Positions 22,111 through 33,800 of a DNA stretch of 64,000 nucleotides are shown here, in pieces (the stretch's first letter is position 1; the number at the start of each line of letters is the position of its first letter). This DNA comes from Trametes villosa (taxonomy: Eukaryota > Basidiomycota > Agaricomycetes > Polyporales > Polyporaceae), in assembly GCA_002964805.2 (NCBI GenBank), contig PUDQ02000001.1, positions 8,270,001-8,334,000 of the forward strand, read 5' to 3'. The translations under genes and the position numbers were made by a program. The notes beneath the pieces were generated by a model. It ran no database searches. It was given only the letters and a program-made list of their open reading frames with translations, and was not told the origin of the DNA.

Positions 22111-22540
22111 GCGACGGCGTCGTCGGATCGTCGGATGGAAGTGAAGAATGCTGTGTATTATTACGATGTGTAATGTTGAGCTGTTGTTGTATACCTCTCG
22201 ATGGGAAGCGAATGGGCAGCTCGGCCCTGGAAGCCAAGTGTGGTCGCATTTTCCATTGCGCAGCTGAGCTGTTTGAGAGCCAAAACGCGGCCGACATCCC
22301 CTCCCGACGCACCACAAGCAGTTGTTGGAGTGTCTGACCCTGGCGTGTAAGATTTCGGAGCAAGGCACGTACAAGTCGTCTTTTACGGCTAGCTGGTCTG
22401 GATTTCCAACGGTGATTAGAGTTTTTGTGTGGTCTGACCGCAGCGCGCACTTACGTGTCGTGCTTCAACGAGTGAAGAGGGCGAGGATACCGGAGGAAGG
22501 GGCCCCGGCGCGGGGGCAGCGCAGTTGGGTGGACGCGGGC

Positions 22541-22587
22541 CACGTGGGGCCACGCGAGAGACGCGTCCGAAGAGGGCTCGCCACGTG
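22541..22587. promoter_or_regulatory. Two CACGTG (G-box/E-box) palindromes upstream of proteasome alpha-2
   Basis: CACGTG occurs at 22541-22546 and 22582-22587, both inside the longer context GCCACGTGGGG. They are 41 bp apart (about four helical turns) and 112-158 bp upstream of the ATG at 22699. Such sites are bound by bHLH or bZIP factors. Regulation here is inferred from placement only. Confidence 0.5.
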
Positions 22588-22698
22588 GGGCGGTACGCGC
22601 GTTCAGCTCAGTGGAGGCTCATTACGCGTCCACAGCTCGGTTTCCCGATCTCCTACCCTCACCTCGTCCACCGCCCGCATCTTTGCTCCTCGCCCCAC

Positions 22699-23701
22699 AT
22701 GGCCAGCGCAGAAGGAGGCGCATACAGGCTCGTCGTGCACTCCTTCTTCTCGACATGTCGTGCTCACATCCCCCGTAGCTACTCGCTCACCGTCTTCTCT
22801 CCGAGCGGCAAGCTCGTCCAGATAGAACACGCCCTCGCGGCCGTCTCCTCGGGCACGACCAGTCTCGGGATCAAGGGTGCGTGTTTCACGCCCGCTCCCA
22901 GGCGAGTGCGCGCGTGCTGAGCCCGCCGCGCAGCGTCCAATGGCATCGTCATCGCCACCGAGAAGAAGTCCTCGTCCATCCTCATCGACGACTCGATGAT
23001 AGACAAGGTGTCCGTCATCTGCCCCAACATCGGCATCGTGTATTCCGGAATGGGCCCGGACTTCCGCGTGCTCGTCGCGAAGGCGCGCAAGAGCGCGCAG
23101 GCGTACTGGAAGGTGTACGGCGAGTACCCGCCCACCAAGGTTCTTACCCAGGAGATCGCGACCGTCATGCAGCAGGCGACGCAGTCCGGGTATGTCGCCC
23201 ATGCCTGCCTATTCCGGATGAAGGACCTGACACACAATTTGCAACAGTGGTGTGCGGCCATACGGCGTGTCGCTGCTGGTGGCGGGATGGGACGTCACCC
23301 GAGGGCCGTGCCTATACCAGGTCGACCCTTCGGGCTCGTTCTGGGCGTGGAAGGCGAGTGCGATCGGGAAGAACATGGTAAACGCGAAGACGTTCCTGGA
23401 AAAGCGGTACGCCCTTTTACGCGTTGCGTCTCGCGCCGAAACCTGAGACTCACTGCGATCTCACTTGCTGTTGCCCAGCTACAACGACGACATCAGCCTA
23501 GAAGACGCGATCCATACTGCGCTCCTCACCCTCAAGGAGGGTTTCGAGGGCCACATGACGGAGAAGACGATCGAAATCGGCATCGTGACCGTGCCCAGCC
23601 AGGCAGAGCTCGAGGCGGGCAAGATCGAAGGCACCGGGCGAGTAAAGCCCACGTTCCGCAAGCTGTCGGAGGAGGAGGTGCGGGACTATCTTGCGATGTA
23701 A
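22699..23701 (+). CDS. 20S proteasome subunit alpha-2 (Pre8/PSMA2 type)
   Basis: A non-catalytic alpha-ring subunit of the 20S proteasome. Exons 22699-22727, 22779-22876, 22934-23189, 23248-23406 and 23479-23701 give 254 aa. The alpha-subunit signature [20 protein letters not shown], then [20 protein letters not shown], and [16 protein letters not shown] identify alpha-2. The usual IEYA reads IEHA. Intron 1 (22728-22778, 51 nt) must start at GC, not GT, to restore the conserved AYSYSLTVF register. Because it is in frame and stop-free, read-through would add 17 residues. The last exon ends [13 protein letters not shown]. It lies 588 bp after the peroxiredoxin on the same strand. Confidence 0.94.
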
Positions 23702-24986
23702 CGGACATGCTGCTCTCGCCCTTGTATTTTCGTTTTGCATGCTGTGCGCCGCGCTGTAAGTTACTGGATTCGGGATGACATTCTCTTCAGGATCTGCGAC
23801 TGGGTTCGCACGCAAGCCCACGCCCAGCCTGCCCCCGGACCTCAAGTAAGTCGATCTGGTGGTTCACGACTGACTGCTCGAATTCTTACGCACACCCGCG
23901 CGCCACACGGAACGGGGAGTGTCTCCCTTATTCCTGTCGCAGTACAATGTCATCGCGCGTCCCGGCGCTTCTCGAGGTAATAGTTTCACATGTCGCTGCG
24001 AGAAGCTTCTGCGGTTGGAGCAATCGCTGTTTGCCCTCAGGAAGCATGGACTCGGGCGCACAGGTCCGTGAGGGTGAGGTCAGTCCGAAGAAGCTCGGCC
24101 GCTGTTGAAACAGTCATGGATTCCGAATAGTCGACAATATGACGAAGCAGGGTCGCGTGTGGTAAGCATATGTCACGCTCTGGTGCGAAGCGACGACCGA
24201 TGGTGGATACGGAGCTGGGTTCTTGATACGGCTGAGCGGAGCTGAGAAACGGCCGTCGGATGCACCCTCTCGCCGCCAGGTGCGAAATGGCGGTCTTGGC
24301 CTGGCAAGCAGTCGCCGCCCGGGTGTGATCACGAGCTGGCTCGCGAGCTGGGTGACGGTCATCCCGCGCAGGCAGGATCAGCGCGAGCCGAGGATGTATT
24401 AGGCAAGTGTTCGGCGGCTGGGCTGCCGCGTGGAGGACTGACTTTGCAGCATTAGAGCAGCAGAGCCACCGCGTCATCCGGGCGAGCGTGCTTCGCGAAA
24501 CACTTCTCGAGGAAGCGTCCACAACGCGTCCCACAGATCTGGCACCGCCCGCGTCCGATGGCCATCACCTCCGACGGGCGAGCTGATCCAGATGGCCCAC
24601 CACGGCCCCGCCCGCGCGAGGGCGAGTGCTCGTGAGGCTCGTGCAATGCGGTCGCTGCGGTCGCCAGCCTTGCGCCCCGCATCTCCGATCCCCCCATCCC
24701 GGCTGGCCGATCGCGCGAGCCTGATACTCTCGCAAGCCAATGTGTCATGGCCTTGCAGCCTGCACAGCTCTCCGCGGGACGCCCGCGCAGTGCGCCCCGG
24801 GCCTGCAGCGACACGCCTCCGCGCTGGCGGCGCTCGCCCGATATCTGCGACCTGCAAATCAGCCGTTTACGTTGCCCGGCACACAGGCACCAGCGTCCCT
24901 CCGCGGGGACGCGACTGCGTTCGCTCGAGCCTTGAGCTGGTGCAGGCCGGCAGCATGTGCCTGCCCCCCAGCCGGAGGTCAGGATG
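23702..24986. other. Intergenic stretch between proteasome alpha-2 and the Zn2Cys6 gene
   Basis: About 1.3 kb without a supportable gene. Open frames on both strands overlap without splice-consistent extension. The last part is the TF promoter. Confidence 0.45.
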
Positions 24987-24993
24987 TATAAAT
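24987..24993 (+). promoter_or_regulatory. TATA box of the Zn2Cys6 gene
   Basis: TATAAAT lies 136 bp before the ATG at 25129 and is followed by a CT-rich leader, a common fungal core-promoter arrangement. Confidence 0.55.
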
Positions 24994-25128
24994 CCTCGCC
25001 TGTCCGCGTCCTCGTCCCCAACCTACTCCCCTCTCATCTCAGGTCGTCTCCCTCTTCTAGAAGGTGCTGTGTCCGGCCCTCATCGCCTCGTCTTCCTTCT
25101 TCTATCTACGCCTTAGTCCCTCCCTATA

Positions 25129-26266
25129 ATGTCCAGCAGCTCCGGAAACCCTCCCTGTGCGTACTTTGACTTCCACCGCCTCTGCACATCTCACCTTCGT
25201 CCTTACATATTCTCCAGCTGGTGGTGGGCGCATGCCTGTTTCCTTCGACCCGAGCCTCCTTCAGCCCATCGTGCGGCCCAAGCGCACGCCCATGGCGTGC
25301 GTCGAGTGCCGCCGGCGTCAGGTGAAGGTGCGCCCATAGCCGACTATGATTATGATAGACGCGTCCGTGCTCATTTTGTGCGCGCGTCACCTAGTGCTCC
25401 GGCACGACGCCCCGCTGTGAGCGTTGCATAAAGAAGGGCATCGAGTGCACGTACAAGTCCCTAAGCGAGCAGCGCACCACCGGCGGTTCGATATCCCGAT
25501 CTGGCACCCCGCAGGCCGCCCACGGCGGCGCGCCCGCCCAGGGGCACCAGCACCAGCACCAGCAGGGCAGCCGCCTCGCCTACCAGGCCCAAGCCCAGTG
25601 GCCGCAGGATGCGGCGGTGTACGCCGCGGCCCAGGGCTGGCATCCTTCGGCCCAGGCGCAAGGTTCTTCGGCGGGGGGCCAGTACGGTCAGCAGATGGGC
25701 GGTCAGGCGGCTCAGGGATACCCCAACGCGCAGATGGGCTACCCGCAAGGCTACGTGCAGCCACAGCAGGGGTTCTCGCAGCCCCAAGGCGGCGTCGTTG
25801 TCCCCGGCGGTGCAGACATGTACGCGCAGGGAGGCTACGGCGTGGCCGCCCAGCAGGCGTACGCGAACGGGACGACGTACAACGCCTACGGCCACACCGT
25901 GCCCAACATGGATCCGACGTACGCATACCAGGCGGCGCAGATGGGGGCCCTGCCCGCCGGTGACCACCACAAGTAAGCGACCGACCGCTCCACTCCCCTT
26001 CCGAGCCGCGGCGTGTGTGCTGACGTTTGCGGCGACCCAGTGCGACGTACGGCGGCCAGTACGCCCAGCAGATGTACTTCGACCCGGACGCGGTCCAGAT
26101 GATGTCCGCCGCCGACGCAGCCGCCGCACAGCAGTGGGCGGGTAATGTCCAGGTGCGTTGTCCGCCACGACCGGCCGATGTCGATCTCGTTTCAAAAGGG
26201 GGCGCATCACTCATTTGCTCTTCCGTCACGCAGGGCTACCCAGGCCACGGTTTCCCCGGGCAATAG
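25129..26266 (+). CDS. Small Zn2Cys6 (Gal4-type) transcription factor
   Basis: A fungal binuclear zinc-cluster DNA-binding protein, expected in the nucleus; targets unknown. Exons 25129-25156, 25218-25327, 25395-25972, 26041-26152 and 26234-26266 give 286 aa. The cluster CVECRRRQVKCSGTTPRCER, then CIKKGIEC, fits C-x2-C-x6-C-x6-C-x2-C-x6-C and is split by the intron at 25328-25394. The remaining 200 residues are Gln/Gly/Tyr/Ala-rich (AAQGWHPSAQAQGSSAGGQY and similar) with a Met/Asp/Ala patch near the end. No fungal-specific TF middle domain follows, so it is much shorter than most Gal4-class regulators. The low-complexity tail could be an activation or condensate-forming region (inference). 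Confidence 0.9.
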
Positions 26267-29200
26267 AGTTCGTCAGTAGATCTACTCTCCTAATGTCCCT
26301 AATTTCCGGACTTCCCACAAGTTTTTGGCGCTGTCACATCATTCGGTTTTGGTTTCGGTTTCCACCACTCGGTCGTCGTGTAGCACATATTTAACTCGTC
26401 TGGCTCGTGCCGCTGCGGCACAGATATCTTGGATGTCCCATCTTGTATCACTAGGGCCCATACACCGCTCCCATCCTAATCCCTCACATCATCCGGCTTC
26501 CCTGTATTTAGTAGCCCTCGCGCTCGGATCCTATATGCGTATATGCCTCGGAGTCCCTATGTATACAGAAAAATACCCGTCCTCAAAATTTGCATGCAAT
26601 TTTCCGTATGTCGCCGCCTGCGCCCGTGAAAAGCCTTCCGTCCGTTTGATCTGTCAAATTTCTGCACGCTCCGCCTCGCGAAGTCGCGTTCGGGCGCGGA
26701 GGTCTTGATCCCCGGAGAAGGTGCAATTCGGAAGAGCACAGAAGGGGGAGCAGTCACCGGGGAAGCTGACGCCCGGGTGCGAAAAGAGCGGCACGGCGCC
26801 ATCGAGGCATCTGCATCAAGTGCCAGCTCGCTCCCGTGTGGATGGGAGTCCATCGTGCGGCGCTGGGGGCATCAGGCGCGCGAGCTGAGGTAGTGTGACT
26901 GCGCGAGGGACGGGATTACGGTATGAGGCGGGAGCACTGCAGCCTGGGGCGGCTCAATCCCTGATTTCCCATCGTAACCTGCGCCCTGTCTGACCAGTGC
27001 TTCTCTGGGCACGAAATTCCGATAGATGTGTGGCTCGGTAGTGATGAAGAACACTGGCTTCTGGATGTCTCTTACAGGCGGCCAGACGCTCCGTGAGAGC
27101 AGGCTTGACTGGTGCTGCGATTCCGAATGCGTGCTCCGGACAGCCTCGGCGAGAAGTGCTGAGACCACCTGACGCGTAGCGGAGGTGGCGATGAGAAAGA
27201 TCGATGCTTTCCAGCAGACGAGGGCCGTACTTGATTTCGATGCACTGTGCGCGGATTGCGCCTGAATGTTTAATTTTTGACGACCTCACGCAGCAAAGCT
27301 ATGTAGAAGCGCCTGCTCCAGGCCTTCGTGTGTATCGGGGGCCGCAGATTGCGAAATTGGTTTGATAGGCCCCGGATCCGTTTTCCCAGCTGAGGTCGGT
27401 TCCGGTTCCGGGCGCGTCGTACGATGTTGGATGTCGGTACGGTACTCGCCCTGGCTCCGTTACGCGAGCCGTGATACGTCTCCCTAGTAGCGGATGAACA
27501 CGTCCGAATGTCGGGGAGAAAATGCACCTGTATCGGGAGAGGTCAATAGTCATTCTGCTGTACGAGGTGCGCTCGGAACCCTGACCGAGCTGTCTATGCT
27601 ATAATGTTTGCCGAACTTCCTGCGTTCAGGTCCTCCTCGTGGGATACCCGCCACCTGTTACGGCCTTGTGGTAATCCTGAGCATGGAGGCGAATCACCGC
27701 GCGCTGGAGGAGGTGCTCGGCCGCAACAGCTCTGCTCCGCCCGCCAGTGCTAGGCCGTAGCAGAGAACGGAAGTTGAACGTCCAAGACGTGTGGCGGAGG
27801 TTGAGTTTGCGCCGCGCCGCGCCGCACGACGGTGCGGCAGCTCCGGTGCCTGCTGATCGTGGGCGCGCAACCCAAAGACTATGCCTGGATATCCATCAGC
27901 GTGGCCTATCGTCTTCCACTGTCCAAGCAATCCTCTCAGGCGAAATCATCGTGGCGCCTCAAACAAGAGTCCTTAGTACGACCATCGCAGTTTCGGTGTA
28001 CTACCTGTGCACTGCGGATCCCACGCAGGTTGAGACAGAGGATGGCAGTTAGTACCACGACAGCAGTCAAATCGCGCAAAGTATCGCGGACGCACCTGTG
28101 ACACGAGGATCACCGCCGCTCTTAGCAAATCCCGCAATTCAGCAGATGCCAACAGCGGCAACGATCGGGGCGTTGAAGTGGTCGAGCTCAAGGGCACTCC
28201 GGAGCGTTTCACCACTCGTGCGGGAGCCGACTCATTGATGCCGCTGTGTCGCAACGAGAGAGCACCGGACTGAACAGGACGCGGACCTGAACCTGGGCTA
28301 CCGACGCGGCATTAGCGAGAGAGCAGTTAGGGTCAGCCACGCATTGCGCAGTCGCATCGGGCACCGGGGAGATCACCGAACAGAGATGGAGTGATTGTCG
28401 CCGTGTCCTGGGGCCAAGCGCCGCGTACTTTGCACCGCGGCGGCACAGCTTGCGCAGCGCCCGATTCTCATGGCCATTTTGTAGATCAGGGCGTGATACC
28501 CCTACTTACGTGGGGGATGATGCAAGGCGTTGCGCACGATGCCATCTGGGGCATGGCTGGCCGTAAGCAACGTTTGAAATGAGAGGCGTGCACGAGACTC
28601 GCAACTTGCAAGGGAATTTGTCGACACGTTGAGAAGCGTGACCAGGTTGGTAAGGCTGCTGCTTTTCAGCAGATGTCCGTGACTGTTGGAGGACTATGTT
28701 TGTCATATGAGCGGTGCCATGGTGCCAGCCGGGGAGTTTGCGCAATAGTTGAACTGTTCTTGCGGGATTCGGTTTGCAGGGACGGCACGACATTCAATGC
28801 TGGTGTAAGCGAACTGACGACGTTCGCATCAATCCTCCGCGACTTTGTTTGCTCCAGCCTCCCGCGGTCGTTTGCACGGCGGACCCACCATCGAGATCCG
28901 CCGACGTTGGCGGACCATGAGTAAGAATGTGCTGTCGGAGGCGAGGGTAGTCGAAAGTACCCCTGCCGTAACGGGTCCTCCCGAGACATCGTTTTCACGG
29001 CTGTAGGCTCCCGGCCCCTTGGGCCTTGACAAGTGCGTGCAGTGCGCACTGGTCTGCGAACTCCTTATGAGCCCGAGGGCACGGCGCAGGCTGGCCGTCA
29101 GGGAATGTTGCTTTGACTGGTGGAGCAACTGAAACTCACCACAATTCCCTCGCATCATCCTTCGCAAGCCTTCCAGAGCTCGCGCCTCGAGGCCCCGTTG

Positions 29201-30828
29201 CGTCAACCCTTCCTTCATATCTGGGTCTAATCGGGTTGGGATGGTCGGATATACCTGTGTGATCCATTATCCAACATGCATGGTATGTTTCTAATGCTCA
29301 CGAACCGGTTGTTCTCACCTAGGTCCGTGTTGCCGTTGTTAGTACTCATCGGTAGTCGCGGTCAGAACGCTAGACGACTCGAATTGTTCAGTCGCTCTTC
29401 ATAATGATCAGCAATTGAAGTGCTTGCAAGCTACAGCACAGCCCAATGTATGTTCCCCTCATAAAAGGCCATCTAGCTGGGATGAAAGGGAGAACAGAGA
29501 TTTAGCGAATAGCGAAACGCTATGTGCTGCGGTTCGTAAGAGCGCTATCGCGATCTGGCACTAATGCTAGCGCTAGCTCGATCGTAGATCTTCGTAGCGC
29601 TCGTACTAGCGCTCAAGCATGTCTACGGTCACCGGTGCGCGCGAGACGTTTCGAAGTACTTCGGCAACTTTGTAGAAACACCATAACTCCGTGTCCTAAT
29701 GCCACCCACTTAGTGCTCCGAGATCACAGCATCCGAAAGGGTGAAGCAGACAGTTTGATATCAGGCCTCAGGCTGTTCGAATCCGAATTGCACTGGCTGG
29801 GATGTTTCACATCTTTCAGCGAGAATTCCTGCAGTAAGTATCTGCAGGGCGCGTAGCCAGTATGCAAATGTCCATCGCGTGATCCCACTGGTAGTTGAAC
29901 GTTGAACGCGCAGGGCGCGCCGACGGCGCTGTAGTCGACAACCGGCGTACAAGCAAGAGCCCTGGTCCCAGAACTTCTTGGTTCGACTGCGAAAGGCGCG
30001 GTGCTTCTGATTAGCAGTAAGGCCCATCTGCCGGCGGAGAACGGAGGCTCAGTGCTAAGCTTTCGATACCCAGCTTGTCAATGGACAGCTTGACACAAAC
30101 CTCCGAAACCCCTCGGATGCATCGTGCCAGCTACGGCATCACGCCCCGTCCAGTAATGCCGCACCCGAGAGAAAACGCCGGTGCCCTGTCCTGGTTTGCA
30201 ACTTGGTGACCAACGACGCACCAATACAAATCGTATACAGGGGATCATGTCCGGTGTGTGTGCGTCGATGAAAGGCAAGGCCTTCAGATATTTGAGTTCC
30301 GCCAAGAACGCGACAATTGAACACAATGAAGGCTTCTAAGCACCAAGTAGTCGCCGACGACTCGGACTGACAGCGCGAGCCGCCGTGCGATTCATTGCCT
30401 GGGGCACAATGTTTGTGAACGCGAAGCCTGTGCCAAACGCCAGCCTGGGGATCCCTGCTGAACGGCGCCAGATGTGGGGCATCCGACAACGACGGACCCG
30501 CAACCTGGCGTCAACATCACCACGTTCGCGCATCGTAAGACCGCAAGTGCGCTTCACGACGACCGTGCGGCGGTTCTCAGCGGGAGTCGAGACGAGATCT
30601 CGGCGGAGTCCTGGCGGCTGGGGAAAAGAAGGTCGGATGGGGATTCGATCCGTGATATTTTGAAGCGCATTGTTGACAGCACGCCACCACAGTATTCGTA
30701 CACTTCACTTTGCTTCGCAGCAGTCTGCGTTCTTCCGCCCAGCAGCAGCAACCTGTGTTCTTCCACCCGGAGGCCGTTTATCTCCGCCGAAGCAACGATG
30801 TTGTCCACGTGGTGTTGGAGCGCGGAGC
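26267..30828. other. Gene-poor 4.6-kb region
   Basis: No exon series, conserved domain, tRNA or intact transposon could be supported. Open frames are short and unrelated to known families. Composition is more even than in neighbouring genes. The only structure noted is a cluster of AGCGCT palindromes at 29541-29613. It may be a degraded element, a long regulatory region or a site of non-coding transcription. Confidence 0.45.
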
Positions 30829-33800
30829 TCACAGCGGCCAGTCGAGCTTCTCGCCGTAGTTCCAGTGGACGGCCTTGACGGAGGTGTACTCCTCGAGCGC
30901 GTAGCTTCCGAGCTCGCGACCTATGTACACGAGATAAGATGAGCGGGGCACGGCGGAGACGAAAGGCGCCGCCTATGCTAGAGACACCCACCGATGCCAC
31001 TCTGTTTCTTGCCACCAAACGGCACGTTGTTGTTCAACAGATTGTACTGGTTGACCCAAACCTGCAAACAAAACGCGCAAGCGCAAGCACGTCAGCAACC
31101 ACCCACAGTTCACACAGCACCCGCTCTCCGTGATGTGCATGAACAGACACCTGACGATCACGCCCGAGCGCGGATGGGGGCGCAATCGCCAGGCGCGGCA
31201 CAGCGCGTCCGTGGATCAGGGTGCAATGTGAAATCGCAGCACTCACCGTGCCGGCCTCGAGCGCCTGCGAGACGCGCATGCACTGGCCCGCGTCATCTGT
31301 GGGGGGCAGAACAGGTGATGGTCAGCCATCTGCGGCCTTGCGATGTGTCGAAGCGGAACAGCCTGTATCGACGGCCCTCGGTCACAGGCGCGGATCAGGA
31401 TTAGCCTCAGGCGCGGCGCAGCGCCTCCGCGCGGCAGTGCGAGTGCGTGAGTGGTATCCGCAGCGAACATCACAGGATTCCAAATCCTCTGTATGAGGGC
31501 AAAATCTTGCCACGGATTAGAAGTGTCACAAAGCCCATTTGTGCAGACAATGACACTACTAATTCGTGCCAGATCCTTGGAATCGCCGTATGTTCGGTGC
31601 GAGCGCAGACTGCACAGCGCCCTTCTGCTCCTGTTCGCAGCGCCTGTGATCGAGAACCGTCGACCAAGACATGATCCGGTTAGCAGCGCAGAGATGGAGG
31701 CCAGACGTACTGGAGTGCAGGCCAGCTCCGAGGCCGTACGTCGTGTCGTTCGCGAGTTCGATCACTTCCTCCTCGGTGCTAAACTTCGCGACCGCGAGCA
31801 CAGGCCCGAAGATCTCATCGCGCACCTACAGTCGCGCGCAGTGCGTTAGCATGGCTACTCGGAGTCCGGAGACTAAGCGAGTGGATGAAACGTACGATCT
31901 TCATGTCGGGCTTAACGTCGACGAAGACTGCGCAGGACACGATATTGCGTGAGCAGTTCCGAAAGCGCGCCGAGTCGAGGGCGAGGCTTACTGGTCGGAT
32001 CGACGAAGTAGCCCTTTCCGGGACGCTTCTCGCCTCCGAGGACCGCCTTGGCGCCTTGCTCCTTGCCCGACTCGATGTACGAGAAGATCTTGTCGTACTG
32101 AGCTTTCGACACCTGCAACGACATGAGCAGTTGATCTTGGGGAGCGAGAGATTGGAGAGCTTACAACAGGGCCTCCGCCGGAAGTCTCGTCGAAGCCGTC
32201 ACCGATCTTCAGTTGCTTGAACTTCTCGACCAGGAGCTGTTACAGCGCACAAGAAGTAGGGGTTCCGAGTCAGCTGTCCGGGTCTGTTTCATGTAGGTTC
32301 AGCCCAATCAGCCACCTACCGGGATAAACTTGTCGTAGATCGTGTCCTGGACGAAGAGCCGCGAGCCCGCCGTGCAGTCCTGGCCAGTGTTGTACAGGAT
32401 CCCAAGCCCGACCCAGTTCGCAGCTGCCACCGTGCCAGAAGCACGTCAGCCACACGATCGTACGCCGACACGTCCAAGATAAGATAGCGCACCCTGGTCA
32501 AGGTCCGCCGACTCGAAGACGATGTTCGGGGACTTCCCGCCCAGCTCCAAGCTGACCTGTTTGGGGGCACACACAGGTCACTCTGCGAGCCACAAGGAGA
32601 GGGGGGGGGAAGCGCTGAGAGGGGGCTATACCTTCTTGAGGTTGCTCTTCGCGGCGGCCTCCATGATCTTGCGGCCGGTGACGGTGCTGCCCGTGAACGC
32701 GACCTTGTCGACGTCCTTGTGCGCCGAGAGCGCCGCGCCGCCGACCGAGCCGAGCGAGGGCACCGTGTTCACGACGCCCGGCGGGAATCTGCGGGCCGTG
32801 TCAACATGTCAGATCGCGCGCGCGTCTCCGGCGGGGTCGGGCGGACGTACCCCGCTTCGACGACCAGCTCGGACAGTTTCTGCGAGGAGAACCGGCGTTA
32901 GCAAAACGGTGTACGAGGGTGGGTGCGAAGGGCGAAGTGGCAGGTCACGGCATGCAGCACGGCGGCGGCGGCGTCGCTAAGCCTCGTTCCGTCTCGAAGC
33001 GCACCTCCGGTTGTCAAGTTGGCCTTATTTGAAGCACGAGACGCACGTTCCACCGCGCTCCCATGTAGCGGCCACCGACTCGGGTAGCGCAAGCAGAGCA
33101 CATTGCGCTGGCTTCACAGAAGTGCGTATTCGAGGCCGAGAGCCGTCGGGGAAGCTGAGCTTCGGGTTGTACCGACACTCCGAGGGAATGGCGGTACCCT
33201 GGGGACCAGCAGATCGGAATGAGGAACACGCCCCGCTTTGTGGGCGTTCGCTTCCCCTGTACAAGATCCAGGAACACACCAACGTCGTAACCGCACCTCT
33301 CGGGTCACCCGAGCATGGCATATATGCACTGGCAGAGAGCCTGCGTCTGTGTGAAGCGAGGGGTCGGGCGGGCGCGGCGGGGAAAGGGACGTGGGAGACC
33401 CGACTCAACGGCGTATGCAAATACACCGGCGGCGGAGACGTGCTTCGAGGGCGGGTAGGGGATAAGCGTGCTCGAGTGTGATATGGGAAGTGCCCAAGCA
33501 TTCTCGGAAGTTGAAGGCATGTCTACGACGCCCTTGAGCTTGTCCGCCGCCGACCCGAGAGCTTATAAACGGTTGCATCGTTCCGTGTAGCTTTTGCACG
33601 TAAACGATGCCCGCCATGGCGGGCGGAGAGGTAGCCCACGAGATTGTAGCACATGGTAGAGACACAGGACTGGGCGGAGAGTACGTACCAGCGCAGTGAG
33701 TGGGGTGATTTCTGAGGGCTTCATGACAATGGTGCAGCCGCAAGCGAGAGCGGGCGCGACCTTCCATGCCCTGGATTGAAAAACATGAAACCTTCCTAGG

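Noticed and set aside
25387..26229. 280-aa minus-strand frame opposite the Zn2Cys6 gene
   Set aside because: Antisense shadow of a Gln/Gly-rich coding exon; its Arg/Pro/Thr content is explained by the opposite strand.
26267..30828. Search for a retrotransposon or DNA transposon in the gene-poor region
   Set aside because: No reverse transcriptase, integrase, RNase H or DDE motifs, no LTR pair or terminal inverted repeats seen by eye.
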